From contig NZ_JOAI01000003.1 in assembly GCF_000717715.1 (NCBI RefSeq), positions 177,745-241,744 of the forward strand: DNA of 64,000 bases, written 5' to 3'. Every line of letters starts with the position of its first letter. The first letter of the stretch is position 1. Below, piece after piece: positions 9,374 through 18,765 of this stretch. A program made the position numbers and the translations under genes. This DNA is from Streptomyces sp. NRRL B-24484. Lineage in GTDB: Bacteria; Actinomycetota; Actinomycetes; Streptomycetales; Streptomycetaceae. The notes under the pieces were generated by a model. It had not been told where the DNA came from, did no database searches, and saw only the letters and a program-made list of their open reading frames with translations.

Positions 9374-9954
9374 GATCCCCCCTCCCTCCCCCGGTCGTGA
9401 TCGTCCCCGGGCTGCGCGGCCACGTGGCCGACCACTGGCAGACCGTCCTCGCCGACGGGCTCGCCGCCGCCGGCCGGGACGTCCGGACCGTGCCCCCGCT
9501 GACCGGCGACGACGACCGGACCGACTGCGAGGCCCGGGTCGCCGCCCTGGAGCAGACGGTCGCCGAGGCGCCGGGACCGCCGATCCTGGTCGCCCACAGC
9601 GCCGGAGTGATGACCACCGTCCACTGGGCACTGCGGACCGGCCGGCCCGTGCACGGTGCGCTGCTCGCCACCCCGCCGGACTTCGACACCCCGCTGCCGG
9701 AGGGCTACCCCACCCCGGAGGCGCTCCGGCAGCGGGGCTGGGCCCCGACACCGCTGGCGGCGCTGCCGTTCCCGAGCATCGTCGCGATGAGCGACGACGA
9801 CCCGCTCGCCCACCCGAAGAGGGTCTCCGAGATGGCAGCCGCCTGGGGCAGCCGCCTGATCGGGATCGGCCCGGTCGGTCACCTCAACCCCGGCTCCGGC
9901 TACGGACCGTGGCCGCAGGCCGCGGAGCTCGTCCGCGAACTCGAGTTCGGCTGA
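9370..9954 (+). CDS. RBBP9/YdeN-family alpha/beta hydrolase
   Basis: This small serine hydrolase of 194 residues has the RBBP9 layout. It begins with VVIVPGLRGHVADHWQ, has the nucleophile elbow AHSAG (Ser77), and ends with the family signature GHLNPGSGYGPWP, with catalytic His171. The acid is likely in AMSDDDPLA. Its ATG overlaps the MFS stop, so it is co-translated with the transporter. It may hydrolyse an ester or thioester intermediate; the substrate is unknown. Confidence 0.88.
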   Translation: MRSPLPPPVVIVPGLRGHVADHWQTVLADGLAAAGRDVRTVPPLTGDDDRTDCEARVAALEQTVAEAPGPPILVAHSAGVMTTVHWALRTGRPVHGALLATPPDFDTPLPEGYPTPEALRQRGWAPTPLAALPFPSIVAMSDDDPLAHPKRVSEMAAAWGSRLIGIGPVGHLNPGSGYGPWPQAAELVRELEFG

Positions 9955-10095
9955 CGGCACCGGCGCCACCCACCACCAGGTCCACCACCACGTCCGACCC
10001 CCCACCCACCGGGGCGTGTCCGACGGCTCCCGCCCGACGCGGGGGCCGCCGGGCACGCCCGCCGTTTTTCCACCCCGCACCACCGGAAGGCGACG

Positions 10096-12093
10096 ATGAG
10101 CACCGATTCCGACCTGCTGTGGTCCCCGAGCCCGGCCTCGACCGCGGACTCCGACCTGGCCCGCTTCCTGGACCGGCTGGAACGCACCCGCGGCCTGCGG
10201 TTCTCCGACTACGCGGAGCTGTGGCGGTGGAGCACCGGCGACCTGCCGGGCTTCTGGTCGGCGGTCTGGGAGCACTACGGCCTCGACGCCGTCTCCGGTT
10301 ACGACGAGGTGCTCGGCGAGGCGGCCATGCCGGGGGCGGTCTGGTTCCCGGGTGCGCGGCTGAACTTCGCCGAACGCTGCTTCGCCCGGGCCACCGACGA
10401 GCGGCCCGCCCTCGTCGCCCTGACCGAGGACGGCGAGCCGGAGGAGACCTCCTGGCGGGAACTGCGGCGCCAGGTCGCGGCCTTGGCCGCCGGCCTGCGG
10501 GAGATGGGCGTGCGGCCGGGCGACCGGGTGGCCGGCTACCTGCCGAACACCCCGCACGCCGTGGTCTCCCTGCTGGCCGCGGCGGCCGTGGGCGCGGTGT
10601 GGACGGTCTGCTCGCCGGACTTCGGCACGGCCGGCGTGCTCTCCCGGCTCCGGCAGGCCGAACCGACCGTGCTGCTGGCCGTGGACGGCTACCGCCACGG
10701 CGGCAGGGAGTACGACCGGCTCCCGGCCGTCGCCGAGATCGCCGCCGGGCTGCCCACCCTGCGGCACCTGGTGACGATCGACCACCTCCGGCCGGCCTCG
10801 CCCGCCTCCGCGTGGTCGCCGCGCGGCGACGTGGTGCAGCACCGGTGGGCCGCGCTGACGGCCGGGGACATCCCGCTCGACGTCGCCGACCTGCCCTTCG
10901 ACCACCCGCTGTGGATCCTCTGGTCCTCCGGCACCACCGGCCGGCCCAAGGGCATCGTGCAGGGCCACGGCGGCATCGTCGTCGAACTGCTCAAGGCGCT
11001 CGGCCTCGGCTGCGACCTGCGCGCCGGGGACCGGTACCTCTTCCACACCACCACCGGCTGGATGGTGTGGAACTTCATGGTCGGCGGCCTGCTGCACGGC
11101 AGCACCCTGGTGCTGTACGACGGCAGCCCGACCCACCCCGACACCGACGGCCTCTGGGGGATCGCCGAACGGGCCGGCGCCACGGTGGTCGGCGTCGGCG
11201 CCGCCTACCTGACCGCCGCCGAGCGGGCGGACTCCCACCCGGCCGCCCGGCACGGCCTCGGCGCGCTGCGGACCGTCCTGCAGACCGGGTCGGCGCTGCC
11301 GCCGAGCACCTGGCGCTGGGCCCACGACCGCCTCGGGCCGGACGTCCGGCTGCAGTCCATCTGCGGCGGCACCGACATCTGCTCGGTGCTCGCCGGTGCC
11401 AGCGTCCTGCTGCCGGTGCGGGTCGGCCGGATCCCGTGCCCCGCGCTCGGGGTCGCCCTCGCCTCCTGGGACCGGGACGGCCGGCCGCTGACCGGCCGGC
11501 AGGGCGAACTGGTGGTGACGGCGCCGCTGCCGTCGATGCCGCTGCACTTCCTCGGCGACCCGGACGGCTCGCGCTACCGGGCGAGCTACTTCGACACCTA
11601 CCCGGGCGTGTGGCGGCACGGGGACTGGGTGACGGTCGAGCAGGACCTCACGGTCGTGGTCGCCGGCCGCTCCGACTCGACGCTCAACCGGATGGGCGTG
11701 CGGATGGGGTCTGCCGACATCTACGCCGTGGTGGACCGGCTGCCCGAGGTGGCGGACAGCCTGGTCGTGGGAGCCGAACTGCCGGACGGCGACTACCACA
11801 TGCCGCTGTTCGTCGTCCTCGCCGAGGGCGCCGTCCTCGACGACGCGCTGCGCGCCCGGATCGCCACGGCGATCCGGCACCGGCTCTCGCCCCGGCACGT
11901 GCCGGACGCGGTCGTCGAGGTGCCCGCGGTACCGCGCACCCTGACGGGCAAGCGGCTGGAGGTCCCGGTCAAGCGCATCCTCCAGGGCGCGGCCGCCGCG
12001 GAGGTGAGCGGCGAGGGGTCCGTCACCGCCCCGGAGATGCTGGCCTGGTTCGCGGAGTACGCACGCGGTGTCCGGCCGTCGCGGACCCGGTGA
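10096..12093 (+). CDS. Acetoacetyl-CoA synthetase (acetoacetate-CoA ligase)
   Basis: This 665-residue enzyme activates acetoacetate to acetoacetyl-CoA with ATP. The N-terminal ACAS domain (GFWSAVWEHYGL) is followed by the P-loop LWSSGTTGRPKG at about 275-286. The acetoacetate-ligase hallmarks TTTGWMVWNFMVGGLLHGST and ICGGTDICSVLAGAS follow, then the C-terminal VPRTLTGKRLEVPVKR lysine loop. Length and motif order fit the family well. In this operon the obvious source of acetoacetate is the BKACE gene at 4894, which makes the pair a coherent cleave-and-salvage module. Confidence 0.93.
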   Translation: MSTDSDLLWSPSPASTADSDLARFLDRLERTRGLRFSDYAELWRWSTGDLPGFWSAVWEHYGLDAVSGYDEVLGEAAMPGAVWFPGARLNFAERCFARATDERPALVALTEDGEPEETSWRELRRQVAALAAGLREMGVRPGDRVAGYLPNTPHAVVSLLAAAAVGAVWTVCSPDFGTAGVLSRLRQAEPTVLLAVDGYRHGGREYDRLPAVAEIAAGLPTLRHLVTIDHLRPASPASAWSPRGDVVQHRWAALTAGDIPLDVADLPFDHPLWILWSSGTTGRPKGIVQGHGGIVVELLKALGLGCDLRAGDRYLFHTTTGWMVWNFMVGGLLHGSTLVLYDGSPTHPDTDGLWGIAERAGATVVGVGAAYLTAAERADSHPAARHGLGALRTVLQTGSALPPSTWRWAHDRLGPDVRLQSICGGTDICSVLAGASVLLPVRVGRIPCPALGVALASWDRDGRPLTGRQGELVVTAPLPSMPLHFLGDPDGSRYRASYFDTYPGVWRHGDWVTVEQDLTVVVAGRSDSTLNRMGVRMGSADIYAVVDRLPEVADSLVVGAELPDGDYHMPLFVVLAEGAVLDDALRARIATAIRHRLSPRHVPDAVVEVPAVPRTLTGKRLEVPVKRILQGAAAAEVSGEGSVTAPEMLAWFAEYARGVRPSRTR

Positions 12094-12112
12094 GTCCGCG
12101 ACGGCCCCCGGC

Positions 12113-13213
12113 TCACAGGGTGCCGGTCAGCCACTGCAGCCCCAGGCTGCCGGCCGACACGACGACCCACAGGCAGCCGCCGAGGATCAGCGGCCGGGGG
12201 CCGGCGCGGCGCAGCCCGCCGAGGTCGGTGGAGAGCCCGATCGCCGACAGCGCCACGGTGATCAGGAAGACCGAGAGCTCGCCGAGGCCGTGCCGGGCCC
12301 CGGCGGGGACGAGCCCCGCGGTGTTGGCCGCGGCCACGGCCAGGAAGGCCAGCAGGAATCCCGGCACCAGCGCGGTCACCCGCACCCGCACGGCGGCGGC
12401 ACCCGCACCGCGCCGGGCCCGCCGGGAGGCCAGCGCCGACAGCACCAGGCAGATCGGGATGATCATCAGGGTCCGGGTGAGCTTCACGACGACGCCGTAG
12501 TCGGCCGCGTCCGGGCCGTAGGTGGCGGCCGCGGCGACCACCGACGACATGTCGTTGACCGCCGTCCCGGCGAACAGCCCGAAGGCGTGCTGGCTCAGCC
12601 CGAGCAGGTGCCCGATCACCGGGAAGGCGAGGACGGCGGCGATGTTGAAGAGGAAGACCGTGGAGACCGCGTAGGCGACCTCGGCGCCGGCGGCGCCGAT
12701 GACCGGGGTCACCGCGGCGATCGCCGACGCGCCGCAGACACCCGTCCCCACGCCGATCAGCGTGCGCAGGTCGCCGACCACCCCGAGCCACCGGCCGAGC
12801 CCGTACGCGGCGGCCAGGCACAGGCCGAGGGTGCCGAGCATCACCGGCAGCGAACCGACGCCCACCCCGACGATCCGGACCAGCGACAACTGGGAGCCCA
12901 GGATGACGACCGCGCTCTTCAGCACCGGCTTGCCGGCGAACTCGATGCCGGGCCTCAGCCGCGGGCGGGGCCCGAGGAGGACGGCGACCAGCACTCCCAG
13001 CAGGATCCCGGACACGGGACCGCCGACCACCGGCACCAGCCGGCCGGCGGCGGTGCCCGCCACGGCCACGGCCAGCGCCACGGCCAGGCCCGGCACCCGG
13101 GCCGCCCGATCGCTCCGGCGGGACGGCCCGGGCCCGTCCGCGGGCTCCGGCGCGTGCCGGTCCGGAGCGGCGGCGGTCGGCGCCGGGATTTCGATGTCGA
13201 GGGCATCACTCAT
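12113..13213 (-). CDS. YeiH/UPF0324-family putative sulfate exporter-like membrane protein
   Basis: This 366-residue protein has about ten hydrophobic helices and the UPF0324 signatures GTGVCGASAIAAVTPVIGA and GTAVNDMSSVVAAA. A long Pro/Ala-rich cytoplasmic N-terminus precedes the first helix. The ATG at 13213 was chosen over an in-frame ATG 20 codons upstream because GGAAGGG lies eight bases before it. It is divergent from a LysR-family gene, the same arrangement as E. coli yeiH/yeiE. The transport substrate is not established from the sequence. Confidence 0.88.
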   Translation of the reverse strand: MSDALDIEIPAPTAAAPDRHAPEPADGPGPSRRSDRAARVPGLAVALAVAVAGTAAGRLVPVVGGPVSGILLGVLVAVLLGPRPRLRPGIEFAGKPVLKSAVVILGSQLSLVRIVGVGVGSLPVMLGTLGLCLAAAYGLGRWLGVVGDLRTLIGVGTGVCGASAIAAVTPVIGAAGAEVAYAVSTVFLFNIAAVLAFPVIGHLLGLSQHAFGLFAGTAVNDMSSVVAAAATYGPDAADYGVVVKLTRTLMIIPICLVLSALASRRARRGAGAAAVRVRVTALVPGFLLAFLAVAAANTAGLVPAGARHGLGELSVFLITVALSAIGLSTDLGGLRRAGPRPLILGGCLWVVVSAGSLGLQWLTGTL

Positions 13214-13278
13214 GCCTGCGACCCTTCCGCGCGGCCGAACGTCCGCGTAGCCCCCATCTGCAGAGGAGGTCATAGCCC

Positions 13279-14265
13279 ATGGGCATGAGCCCGCCCACCG
13301 TCGGCACCACCGCCCGTCCCCCGGGGACGGACCCGGCCGGGGACGGCCCGCTCGACCCCGCCGCGTTCGGCCACCTGCCGGACCTGGAGTCGCTGCGACT
13401 GCTCGTCCTCGTCGCCTCGACGGGCAGTCTCGGCAGCGCCGCGGCGCGCCTCGGCATCGCCCAGCCCTCGGCGAGCAAGCGGCTCTCCGCGCTGGAGCGC
13501 CGGCTCGGCCTCGTCCTGCTCGACCGGAGCCGCCGCGGCTCCCGGCTCACCGACGCCGGCGCGGCCGTCGTCGACCAGGCCCGGCGCGTCCTGCTCGAAC
13601 TCGACCGGCTGGTCTCCGGCGCGGCGGCGCTGCGCGGCCGGCGTGACGCCGAGCTCAAGGTCGCGGCGAGCATGACCGTCGCCGAGTACCTGCTGCCGGC
13701 GTGGATCGGTGAGCTGCGGCGGCGCCGGCCCGACCTGCAGGTGAGCCTCCGGGTGACCAACAGCGAGCACGTCCCCGAGCTGGTGCGCACCGGCGCGGCG
13801 GGCATCGGCTTCGTCGAGGCGCCGCAGGCCCCGAACGGCCTCTCGGCCCGTCAGGTGGCCGGGGACCGGCTGCTGGTGGTGGTCGCCCCCGGCCATCCGT
13901 GGACCCGGCGGCGCCGGCCGCTGGACGCCGCCGAACTCGCCGCGACCCCGCTGGTGCTGCGCGAACGGGGCTCGGGCACCCGCGACACCCTCGACCGGGC
14001 GCTGCGCCGCGCGGGAGCGGGCGGACCACGACGCCTGCTGGAGCTCGGTTCGGCCACGGCCGTCCGCAACGCCGTCATCGCCGGAACGGGCCCGGCCGTC
14101 ATGAGCGAACTCGCCGTCCGCACCGCCGTCGCCGACGGCCGCCTGGTCGAGGTGGAGACGGAGGGCATCGACATGCGCCGGTCGCTGCGCGCGGTCTGGC
14201 CGTCCGGCCGCACCCCGGCCGGCCCCGCGGCCGACCTGCTCGCCTGCGTCCGGTCGGGCCTCTGA
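13279..14265 (+). CDS. LysR-family transcriptional regulator
   Basis: The winged helix-turn-helix is plain (LRLLVLVASTGSLGSAAARLGIAQPSASKRLSALERRLG, about residues 38-75). It is followed by a CysB/YeiE-like substrate-binding domain. The start at 13279 has GAGGAGG nine bases upstream and gives a proline-rich N-terminal tail of about 35 residues before the HTH. Divergence from the YeiH-like gene indicates it is probably that gene's regulator. Confidence 0.9.
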   Translation: MGMSPPTVGTTARPPGTDPAGDGPLDPAAFGHLPDLESLRLLVLVASTGSLGSAAARLGIAQPSASKRLSALERRLGLVLLDRSRRGSRLTDAGAAVVDQARRVLLELDRLVSGAAALRGRRDAELKVAASMTVAEYLLPAWIGELRRRRPDLQVSLRVTNSEHVPELVRTGAAGIGFVEAPQAPNGLSARQVAGDRLLVVVAPGHPWTRRRRPLDAAELAATPLVLRERGSGTRDTLDRALRRAGAGGPRRLLELGSATAVRNAVIAGTGPAVMSELAVRTAVADGRLVEVETEGIDMRRSLRAVWPSGRTPAGPAADLLACVRSGL

Positions 14266-14311
14266 CCGCACCGCGGACGGGCCGGCAGTGGGAACCCCGA
14301 CGGGCCCGCGG

Positions 14312-15811
14312 CTACGAGCCGGTGCCGTGCACCGTCCCGGGGTGGACCAGCCGGGCCGACCGGGTGTGGCCGTGACGGCGCAGCCCTGCGGCCAGGACCT
14401 GCGCAGCGGCTGTGAGCCGGGCGTCCCGGTGCGGATCCGCGGTCCCGGGCAGGGTGCGGGCCGCGTTCAGGTGCGGTGCGAGGGCCGGCCACCACGGGGT
14501 GTGGGCCGGGTCGTCGGGATCGAGGGCGTGGACGGTGCGGTCCAGCAGGTCGACGAGGACGGCGCCCAGGGCTGGGGCCGTCTCCGGTTCGTCGTCGAGC
14601 TCCGCGCGCATCGCCTCCCTGACCAGCGGATCCACCGTCAGCAGGGCCTTCCCGTGGACGAGGCCGATCTCCCGCAGCGCGGTCACCGTCCGCGCCAGGT
14701 CCTCCTCGGCGATCGGCGGCCCGTCGGGCGTCCGGAGGCCGGCGGCTGCCGCCGAGGTCAGCAGGGCCGCCGGAACGGGCTCCGCCGCGAAGAGGCAGAG
14801 CAGGGCGAGCACCGGTCGGGCGTGCCGGACGCCCCGGTCGGCGAGCAGGCCCAGGTTCAGCCCGCAGAGCGCCGGTACGGCGCCCCGTCCCCGTGCTCCG
14901 TCGAGGGCGCCCGCCAGGCCGGCCGCGGCGTCCCCGGGGGCGGTTCCGGTCGTCGCGGTGAGGACGTGCAGGTGGCGTCCGGCGAGGCGCAGAGCCAACG
15001 GCAGGTACCCCACGCGGTCCGCCAGGGCCGCCAGTTCGGTGTGCTGTCCGGTTGCAGCGCCGGTGTGGGCGCGCAGCAGCTCGATCGCGGCCCCGCGGTG
15101 CCAGGGCCCGGTCCCGGCGAGCGAGACCCAGGGCCCCCAGGCGGTGCGGGCGGCGATCCGGGAGGTGACCACGATCTCGCCCACGGAGGGCCAGGGGCCG
15201 CGGGGCATCCGCTGTCGGAGGATGCCGTCGGGGGCCTGGGCGCGCCGCAGGAGGTCCGGGTCGTCCAGCCCGTCGAGGATCAGCAGCCACGGGGATTCCA
15301 GGGCGTGGAGCGCGCGGAGCACGCGGTCCTCCGGCGTCCCGGCGGTCCGGCGGGGAGCCGGGGTTCCACCGCGCGGGCGAAGGCGTTCCAGCGCCTTCAG
15401 CAGCCCGGACTCCAGCGAGGCCCCGTCCCGTGCGGACACCCACGAGATGGTCCGGTAGCTCCACAGGTACGGGTCCCAGTTGTGGCCCCCCGTGTGGCTC
15501 TCGTCGAGTGCGCGCAGCGTCTTGCCGGTTCCTCCGGGCCCGACGAACGCGCGGACCGGCACGCGTTGCAGGGGCAGGGCCGGTCTGCGGAGGCCCAGCG
15601 GCGCGTGGAGCCGGCCGCGGCTCCACGTGGTGCGCACGCCCCGGACGGGGCGGTCGGGCAGGGCCGGGCCGCCGTACAGCCGATCGGGGTACAGATGGGT
15701 CGGCAGGCCGTGCAGGTCGTCCTTCAACGGACCGGGCACGCCGACGGGTCGGGGTTCCACCAGTTCCTCCTCCGGCGAACGGTCGGGCTCTTCGGCAGGG
15801 GTGTCAGTCAT
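14312..15811 (-). CDS. NB-ARC/STAND-type ATPase
   Basis: This 499-residue protein has a nucleotide-binding P-loop GPGGTGKT at 91-98 and a Walker B-like WLLILDGLDD at 175-184. A GxP-type motif YLPLALRLAGRHL lies after the sensor region, which is the NB-ARC order seen in plant-R-like bacterial STAND proteins. The C-terminal 200 residues are helical and could be a repeat or sensor region, but no clear TPR is visible. It overlaps the end of the endonuclease-like gene by eight bases, so the two are probably co-expressed. Such pairs occur in regulatory and defence settings; its role here is open. Confidence 0.78.
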   Translation of the reverse strand: MTDTPAEEPDRSPEEELVEPRPVGVPGPLKDDLHGLPTHLYPDRLYGGPALPDRPVRGVRTTWSRGRLHAPLGLRRPALPLQRVPVRAFVGPGGTGKTLRALDESHTGGHNWDPYLWSYRTISWVSARDGASLESGLLKALERLRPRGGTPAPRRTAGTPEDRVLRALHALESPWLLILDGLDDPDLLRRAQAPDGILRQRMPRGPWPSVGEIVVTSRIAARTAWGPWVSLAGTGPWHRGAAIELLRAHTGAATGQHTELAALADRVGYLPLALRLAGRHLHVLTATTGTAPGDAAAGLAGALDGARGRGAVPALCGLNLGLLADRGVRHARPVLALLCLFAAEPVPAALLTSAAAAGLRTPDGPPIAEEDLARTVTALREIGLVHGKALLTVDPLVREAMRAELDDEPETAPALGAVLVDLLDRTVHALDPDDPAHTPWWPALAPHLNAARTLPGTADPHRDARLTAAAQVLAAGLRRHGHTRSARLVHPGTVHGTGS

Positions 15812-16658
15812 CCGCCGCACCGGGCGGTCGGAGGCGGACCAGCTGCCCCAGGTGGTCGGAGAGGTGGGTCGCGGGCCCGGACGGTGTCGGCACCGGCTCC
15901 GTCAGGAAGCGGTCGGTGCCGGTGACGGGGTGGCGCTCGGGGTCGCCGTGGACGAGCAGGTAGTCGACGCGGTACGCCCGGGCGCCGTCCGGCAGCAGGG
16001 CGGCGTGGAAGGTCGGCAGGTCGGCCGCCGCGAACGGGTCCCGCCAGCCGCCGCCGTCCAGGATCTCCCGGTAGAGGCCGCTGCTGCTCGGGATGTTGAA
16101 GTCGCCCGCGAGGACGGACAGTCGGATGTCGGGTCGGCGGGCCTGCCGCAGGGCCCGGTGCACCGCTCGCACCTGCGCCAGGTGCAGGGCCTCGTGCCGG
16201 TTGCCCGGGGACCAGTCCCCGTCGCGGTTCGCGGTCAGATGGGTGGTGCCGACGACGGTGCGGAGTCCGGTGAGCTCGTAGGTCAGCACGCCCTGCAGGG
16301 CCGCGTTCGCCGCCGCGCCGGCTCGGTGGAGCACGCCGCCGCGCCGTGCCCGGGTGCCGCGGAAGGACCGGTAGGCGGCCGGCCCCAGCGGCACCCGGGA
16401 GAACGCGGCGAGGCCGCCCGCCGGCCGGCCGGACAGCCCGGTTCCGCAAGCGAGGAAGGGGAAGGACGGCAGCCGGGCGCGGAGGAGGGCGAGCAGTCCG
16501 GGCGTCCAGACCTCCTGGAGGTTCAGGACGTCCACGTCCGTGCCCTCGATGTGCGCGCACACCTCGGCCATCCGCTCCTTCAACGGAGGCAAGGCGTTCC
16601 TGAGCCCGCAGCAGACGTTCAGCGACGCCACCGTGAGCGTGTCCGCCCCGTTCCCCAC
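15804..16658 (-). CDS. Endonuclease/exonuclease/phosphatase (EEP) family protein
   Basis: This 284-residue protein has the EEP-fold motifs in order: VASLNVCCG at the N-terminus, LNLQEVW with the metal-binding Glu, the catalytic His region GTTHLTANRDGDW, AGDFNIPSSSGLY with Asp and Asn, and THLSDHLGQL with the final Asp-His. The GTG start at 16658 follows GGGGGTGG. The family includes DNA/RNA nucleases and phosphodiesterases such as sphingomyelinases; the substrate is not evident. No convincing signal peptide is seen. Confidence 0.85.
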   Translation of the reverse strand: MGNGADTLTVASLNVCCGLRNALPPLKERMAEVCAHIEGTDVDVLNLQEVWTPGLLALLRARLPSFPFLACGTGLSGRPAGGLAAFSRVPLGPAAYRSFRGTRARRGGVLHRAGAAANAALQGVLTYELTGLRTVVGTTHLTANRDGDWSPGNRHEALHLAQVRAVHRALRQARRPDIRLSVLAGDFNIPSSSGLYREILDGGGWRDPFAAADLPTFHAALLPDGARAYRVDYLLVHGDPERHPVTGTDRFLTEPVPTPSGPATHLSDHLGQLVRLRPPGAADD

Positions 16659-16835
16659 GAGCCACCCCCGTACGCCCGGTGCTCCCACCCCGGAGCACCC
16701 GGGCACCCTACCCGCCGGACGCGGCCTCCGGTTGCGGCGGGCACCGGGACGGGGCGTCATGACAGGAAGGCCCGCGCCGCCCCGAGGGGCCGTGCGGCGC
16801 CGTTCCCTGGCCACCCGAGAGTGTCGGAGACCTCC

Positions 16836-17858
16836 GTGCAGACCGCGCGCACCTCGCAGCAGATCACCCGCGACGTCATCGCCTACATGGAGCCCGCGCT
16901 GCGCGCGGCCGCGGCCCGGCTCGACGAACCCGTCCGGCGGATGACGGAGTATCACTTCGGGTGGGTCGACGCCGAGGGCCGCCCGACGGCACCCGTCGGA
17001 TTCCGGCGGCGGCCCGCACTGGTCGCCCTGCTGTGCGCGGGCAGCACCCCGCAGGCGTGGGACGCCGTCCGTACGGCGGCCGTCGCGGGCACGCTGATGT
17101 CCGCCGCCGGGACGGTCCACGACGACATCATCGACCGGGAGATGGTCCGCAAGGGCCGGCCCACCCTCTGGACGGCCTTCGGCACGCCGGCCGCGATCCA
17201 GGTCGGGGTCGCGCTGCACTGCCTCGCGTTCGAGCTCCTCGCCGAGGAGGGCGACCGGGTCTCCACCGAGCTGGTCCGCCGGGCCGCCCGCGCCATCCGG
17301 GAGTGCTGCTCGGGACAGGTCCGCGACCTGGAGTCCGAGGGCAGCTCGCGGATGAGCCTGGACCTCTCGCTCGAACTGCTGGAGAGCACCATCGCCGCGC
17401 CCACCGCCGGGGTCTGCCTCGCCGGCGCCCTGGTGCGCGGCGCGGACGAGGACGAACTGGTCGCCGCCGAGCGGTTCGGCCACCACGCCGGGATGGCCAT
17501 GGCCTTCTACGACGACTGGGAGGGCGTCTGGGGCACCTCCCGCGACGCCCTGGAGGACCCGCTCGCCGACCTGAGGCGACGCAAGTCCCGGGCCTTCGCC
17601 GCGGTCGCCCTCCGCTCGGACGGGCCGGCCCGCGACCAGCTCGCCGCCTTCTACGACGACACCGCCGAGCCCACCCTCGACCAGCTGCGGCGCGTCGCCG
17701 GCCTCATCGAGGAGTGCGGGGGCCGCGCCTGGGTGGAGGAGCGGATCCGCGAGCACATCCGGCTGGCCCACACCGTCCTGCCGCAGGCCGTACCGGACCC
17801 GGTCGCGCAGGCCGAGCTCGGCGCGTTCGTCGCCGCCCTCGCCGACGAGCTGCCCTGA
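16836..17858 (+). CDS. Polyprenyl synthetase-family protein with atypical second Asp motif
   Basis: This 340-residue all-helical protein has the first aspartate-rich motif DDIID at 96-100, followed by the usual REMVRKGRPTLW. The second motif is degenerate: FYDDWEGVWG near residue 225 replaces the usual DDxxD. A chain elongation (GGPP-like) synthase, or a prenyl-binding relative with altered chemistry, is possible. The GTG start at 16836 has GGAGA five bases upstream. No terpene cyclase, phytoene synthase or other isoprenoid gene is nearby, so its pathway cannot be inferred. Confidence 0.8.
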   Translation: MQTARTSQQITRDVIAYMEPALRAAAARLDEPVRRMTEYHFGWVDAEGRPTAPVGFRRRPALVALLCAGSTPQAWDAVRTAAVAGTLMSAAGTVHDDIIDREMVRKGRPTLWTAFGTPAAIQVGVALHCLAFELLAEEGDRVSTELVRRAARAIRECCSGQVRDLESEGSSRMSLDLSLELLESTIAAPTAGVCLAGALVRGADEDELVAAERFGHHAGMAMAFYDDWEGVWGTSRDALEDPLADLRRRKSRAFAAVALRSDGPARDQLAAFYDDTAEPTLDQLRRVAGLIEECGGRAWVEERIREHIRLAHTVLPQAVPDPVAQAELGAFVAALADELP

Positions 17859-17884
17859 CCGGGCCGACGGGCCGGGCCGACGGG

Positions 17885-18640
17885 TCAGTGCAGGACGCTG
17901 ACCGCGCGGGCGATGACGAGCAGGGAGGTGACGAGTGCGGCGATGCTCTCGACGTCCATGAGGACCTTGGCGCGGGCGGAGAGCGGCATGGTGTCGGTCG
18001 GGCTGAAGGCGGTGGAGTTGGTCACCGACACGTACAGGTAGTCGATCAGGGTGGGTGCCCAGTCGCATGAGCGGCTGGAGCCGTCGGCGACCTCCTCCAC
18101 CGCGTCGTGGTTCTCGTCCTGGGAGAAGCGGAAGTCCGCCAGCGGGAGTTCCCTGCGCGGCACCTGGGTGCGCACGACCGGTCCGCCGCGGTCGAGTTCC
18201 CAGAACGCGAGGCCGAAGACGATGACGTCGGTGGCCCAGACCTGGAGGGCGGCGATCAGCAGCGACCCGCCGTCCTTGACATCGGCGACTACAAGGGTAT
18301 GGACCAGCAGCCCCAGCGCCAGCAGGTTGCTCACGCCGATCAGTCCGACCAGGGCCAGCGAGAGGGTCCTCGACAGGCGGTTCTGGCGGGTCATCCGGTG
18401 CGGGTTCACCGCGACCAGCGGGATCAGGAGCAGCACCTCCAGCGCCGGCAGGACGTAGCGCGGGGCGACGAGCAGCGGCTCCGGCAGGGCCAGGTGGAGC
18501 ACGATCGCCGCCAGGGTGGCCGCCATCGCCGGCAGCCTGGCCTCACCGCGGCGACCGTGCCTCGGGTGGCGCTGCAGCATCGGCGCCCGGTGGGGGTTCG
18601 CCGCCCGAGGGGCGGTCGGCGTTCGGCTGTCCGTGCTCAT
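17885..18640 (-). CDS. Membrane protein, DUF1345-like
   Basis: This 251-residue protein has about six hydrophobic helices after a positively charged N-terminus. Its last third carries TLIDYLYVSVTNSTAFSPTD and MPLSARAKVLMDVESIAAL, which I recognise from channel-like membrane proteins annotated DUF1345, whose pore-like segment resembles two-helix ion channels. Transport or channel activity is inferred. It is a single gene preceded by GAGG at loose spacing. Confidence 0.65.
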   Translation of the reverse strand: MSTDSRTPTAPRAANPHRAPMLQRHPRHGRRGEARLPAMAATLAAIVLHLALPEPLLVAPRYVLPALEVLLLIPLVAVNPHRMTRQNRLSRTLSLALVGLIGVSNLLALGLLVHTLVVADVKDGGSLLIAALQVWATDVIVFGLAFWELDRGGPVVRTQVPRRELPLADFRFSQDENHDAVEEVADGSSRSCDWAPTLIDYLYVSVTNSTAFSPTDTMPLSARAKVLMDVESIAALVTSLLVIARAVSVLH

Positions 18641-18765
18641 GTCGAGAGGTCCTCCCCGGTCCGCGTGGCTGACCCGCGGCTTCCCCCGCACGCGCCGTCC
18701 ACTCCCGCGGCGGGCGCAGCGGTTGCGCGCAGCGGTCGCGCGCGGCCGTCGGTCCGACGGCCGGC

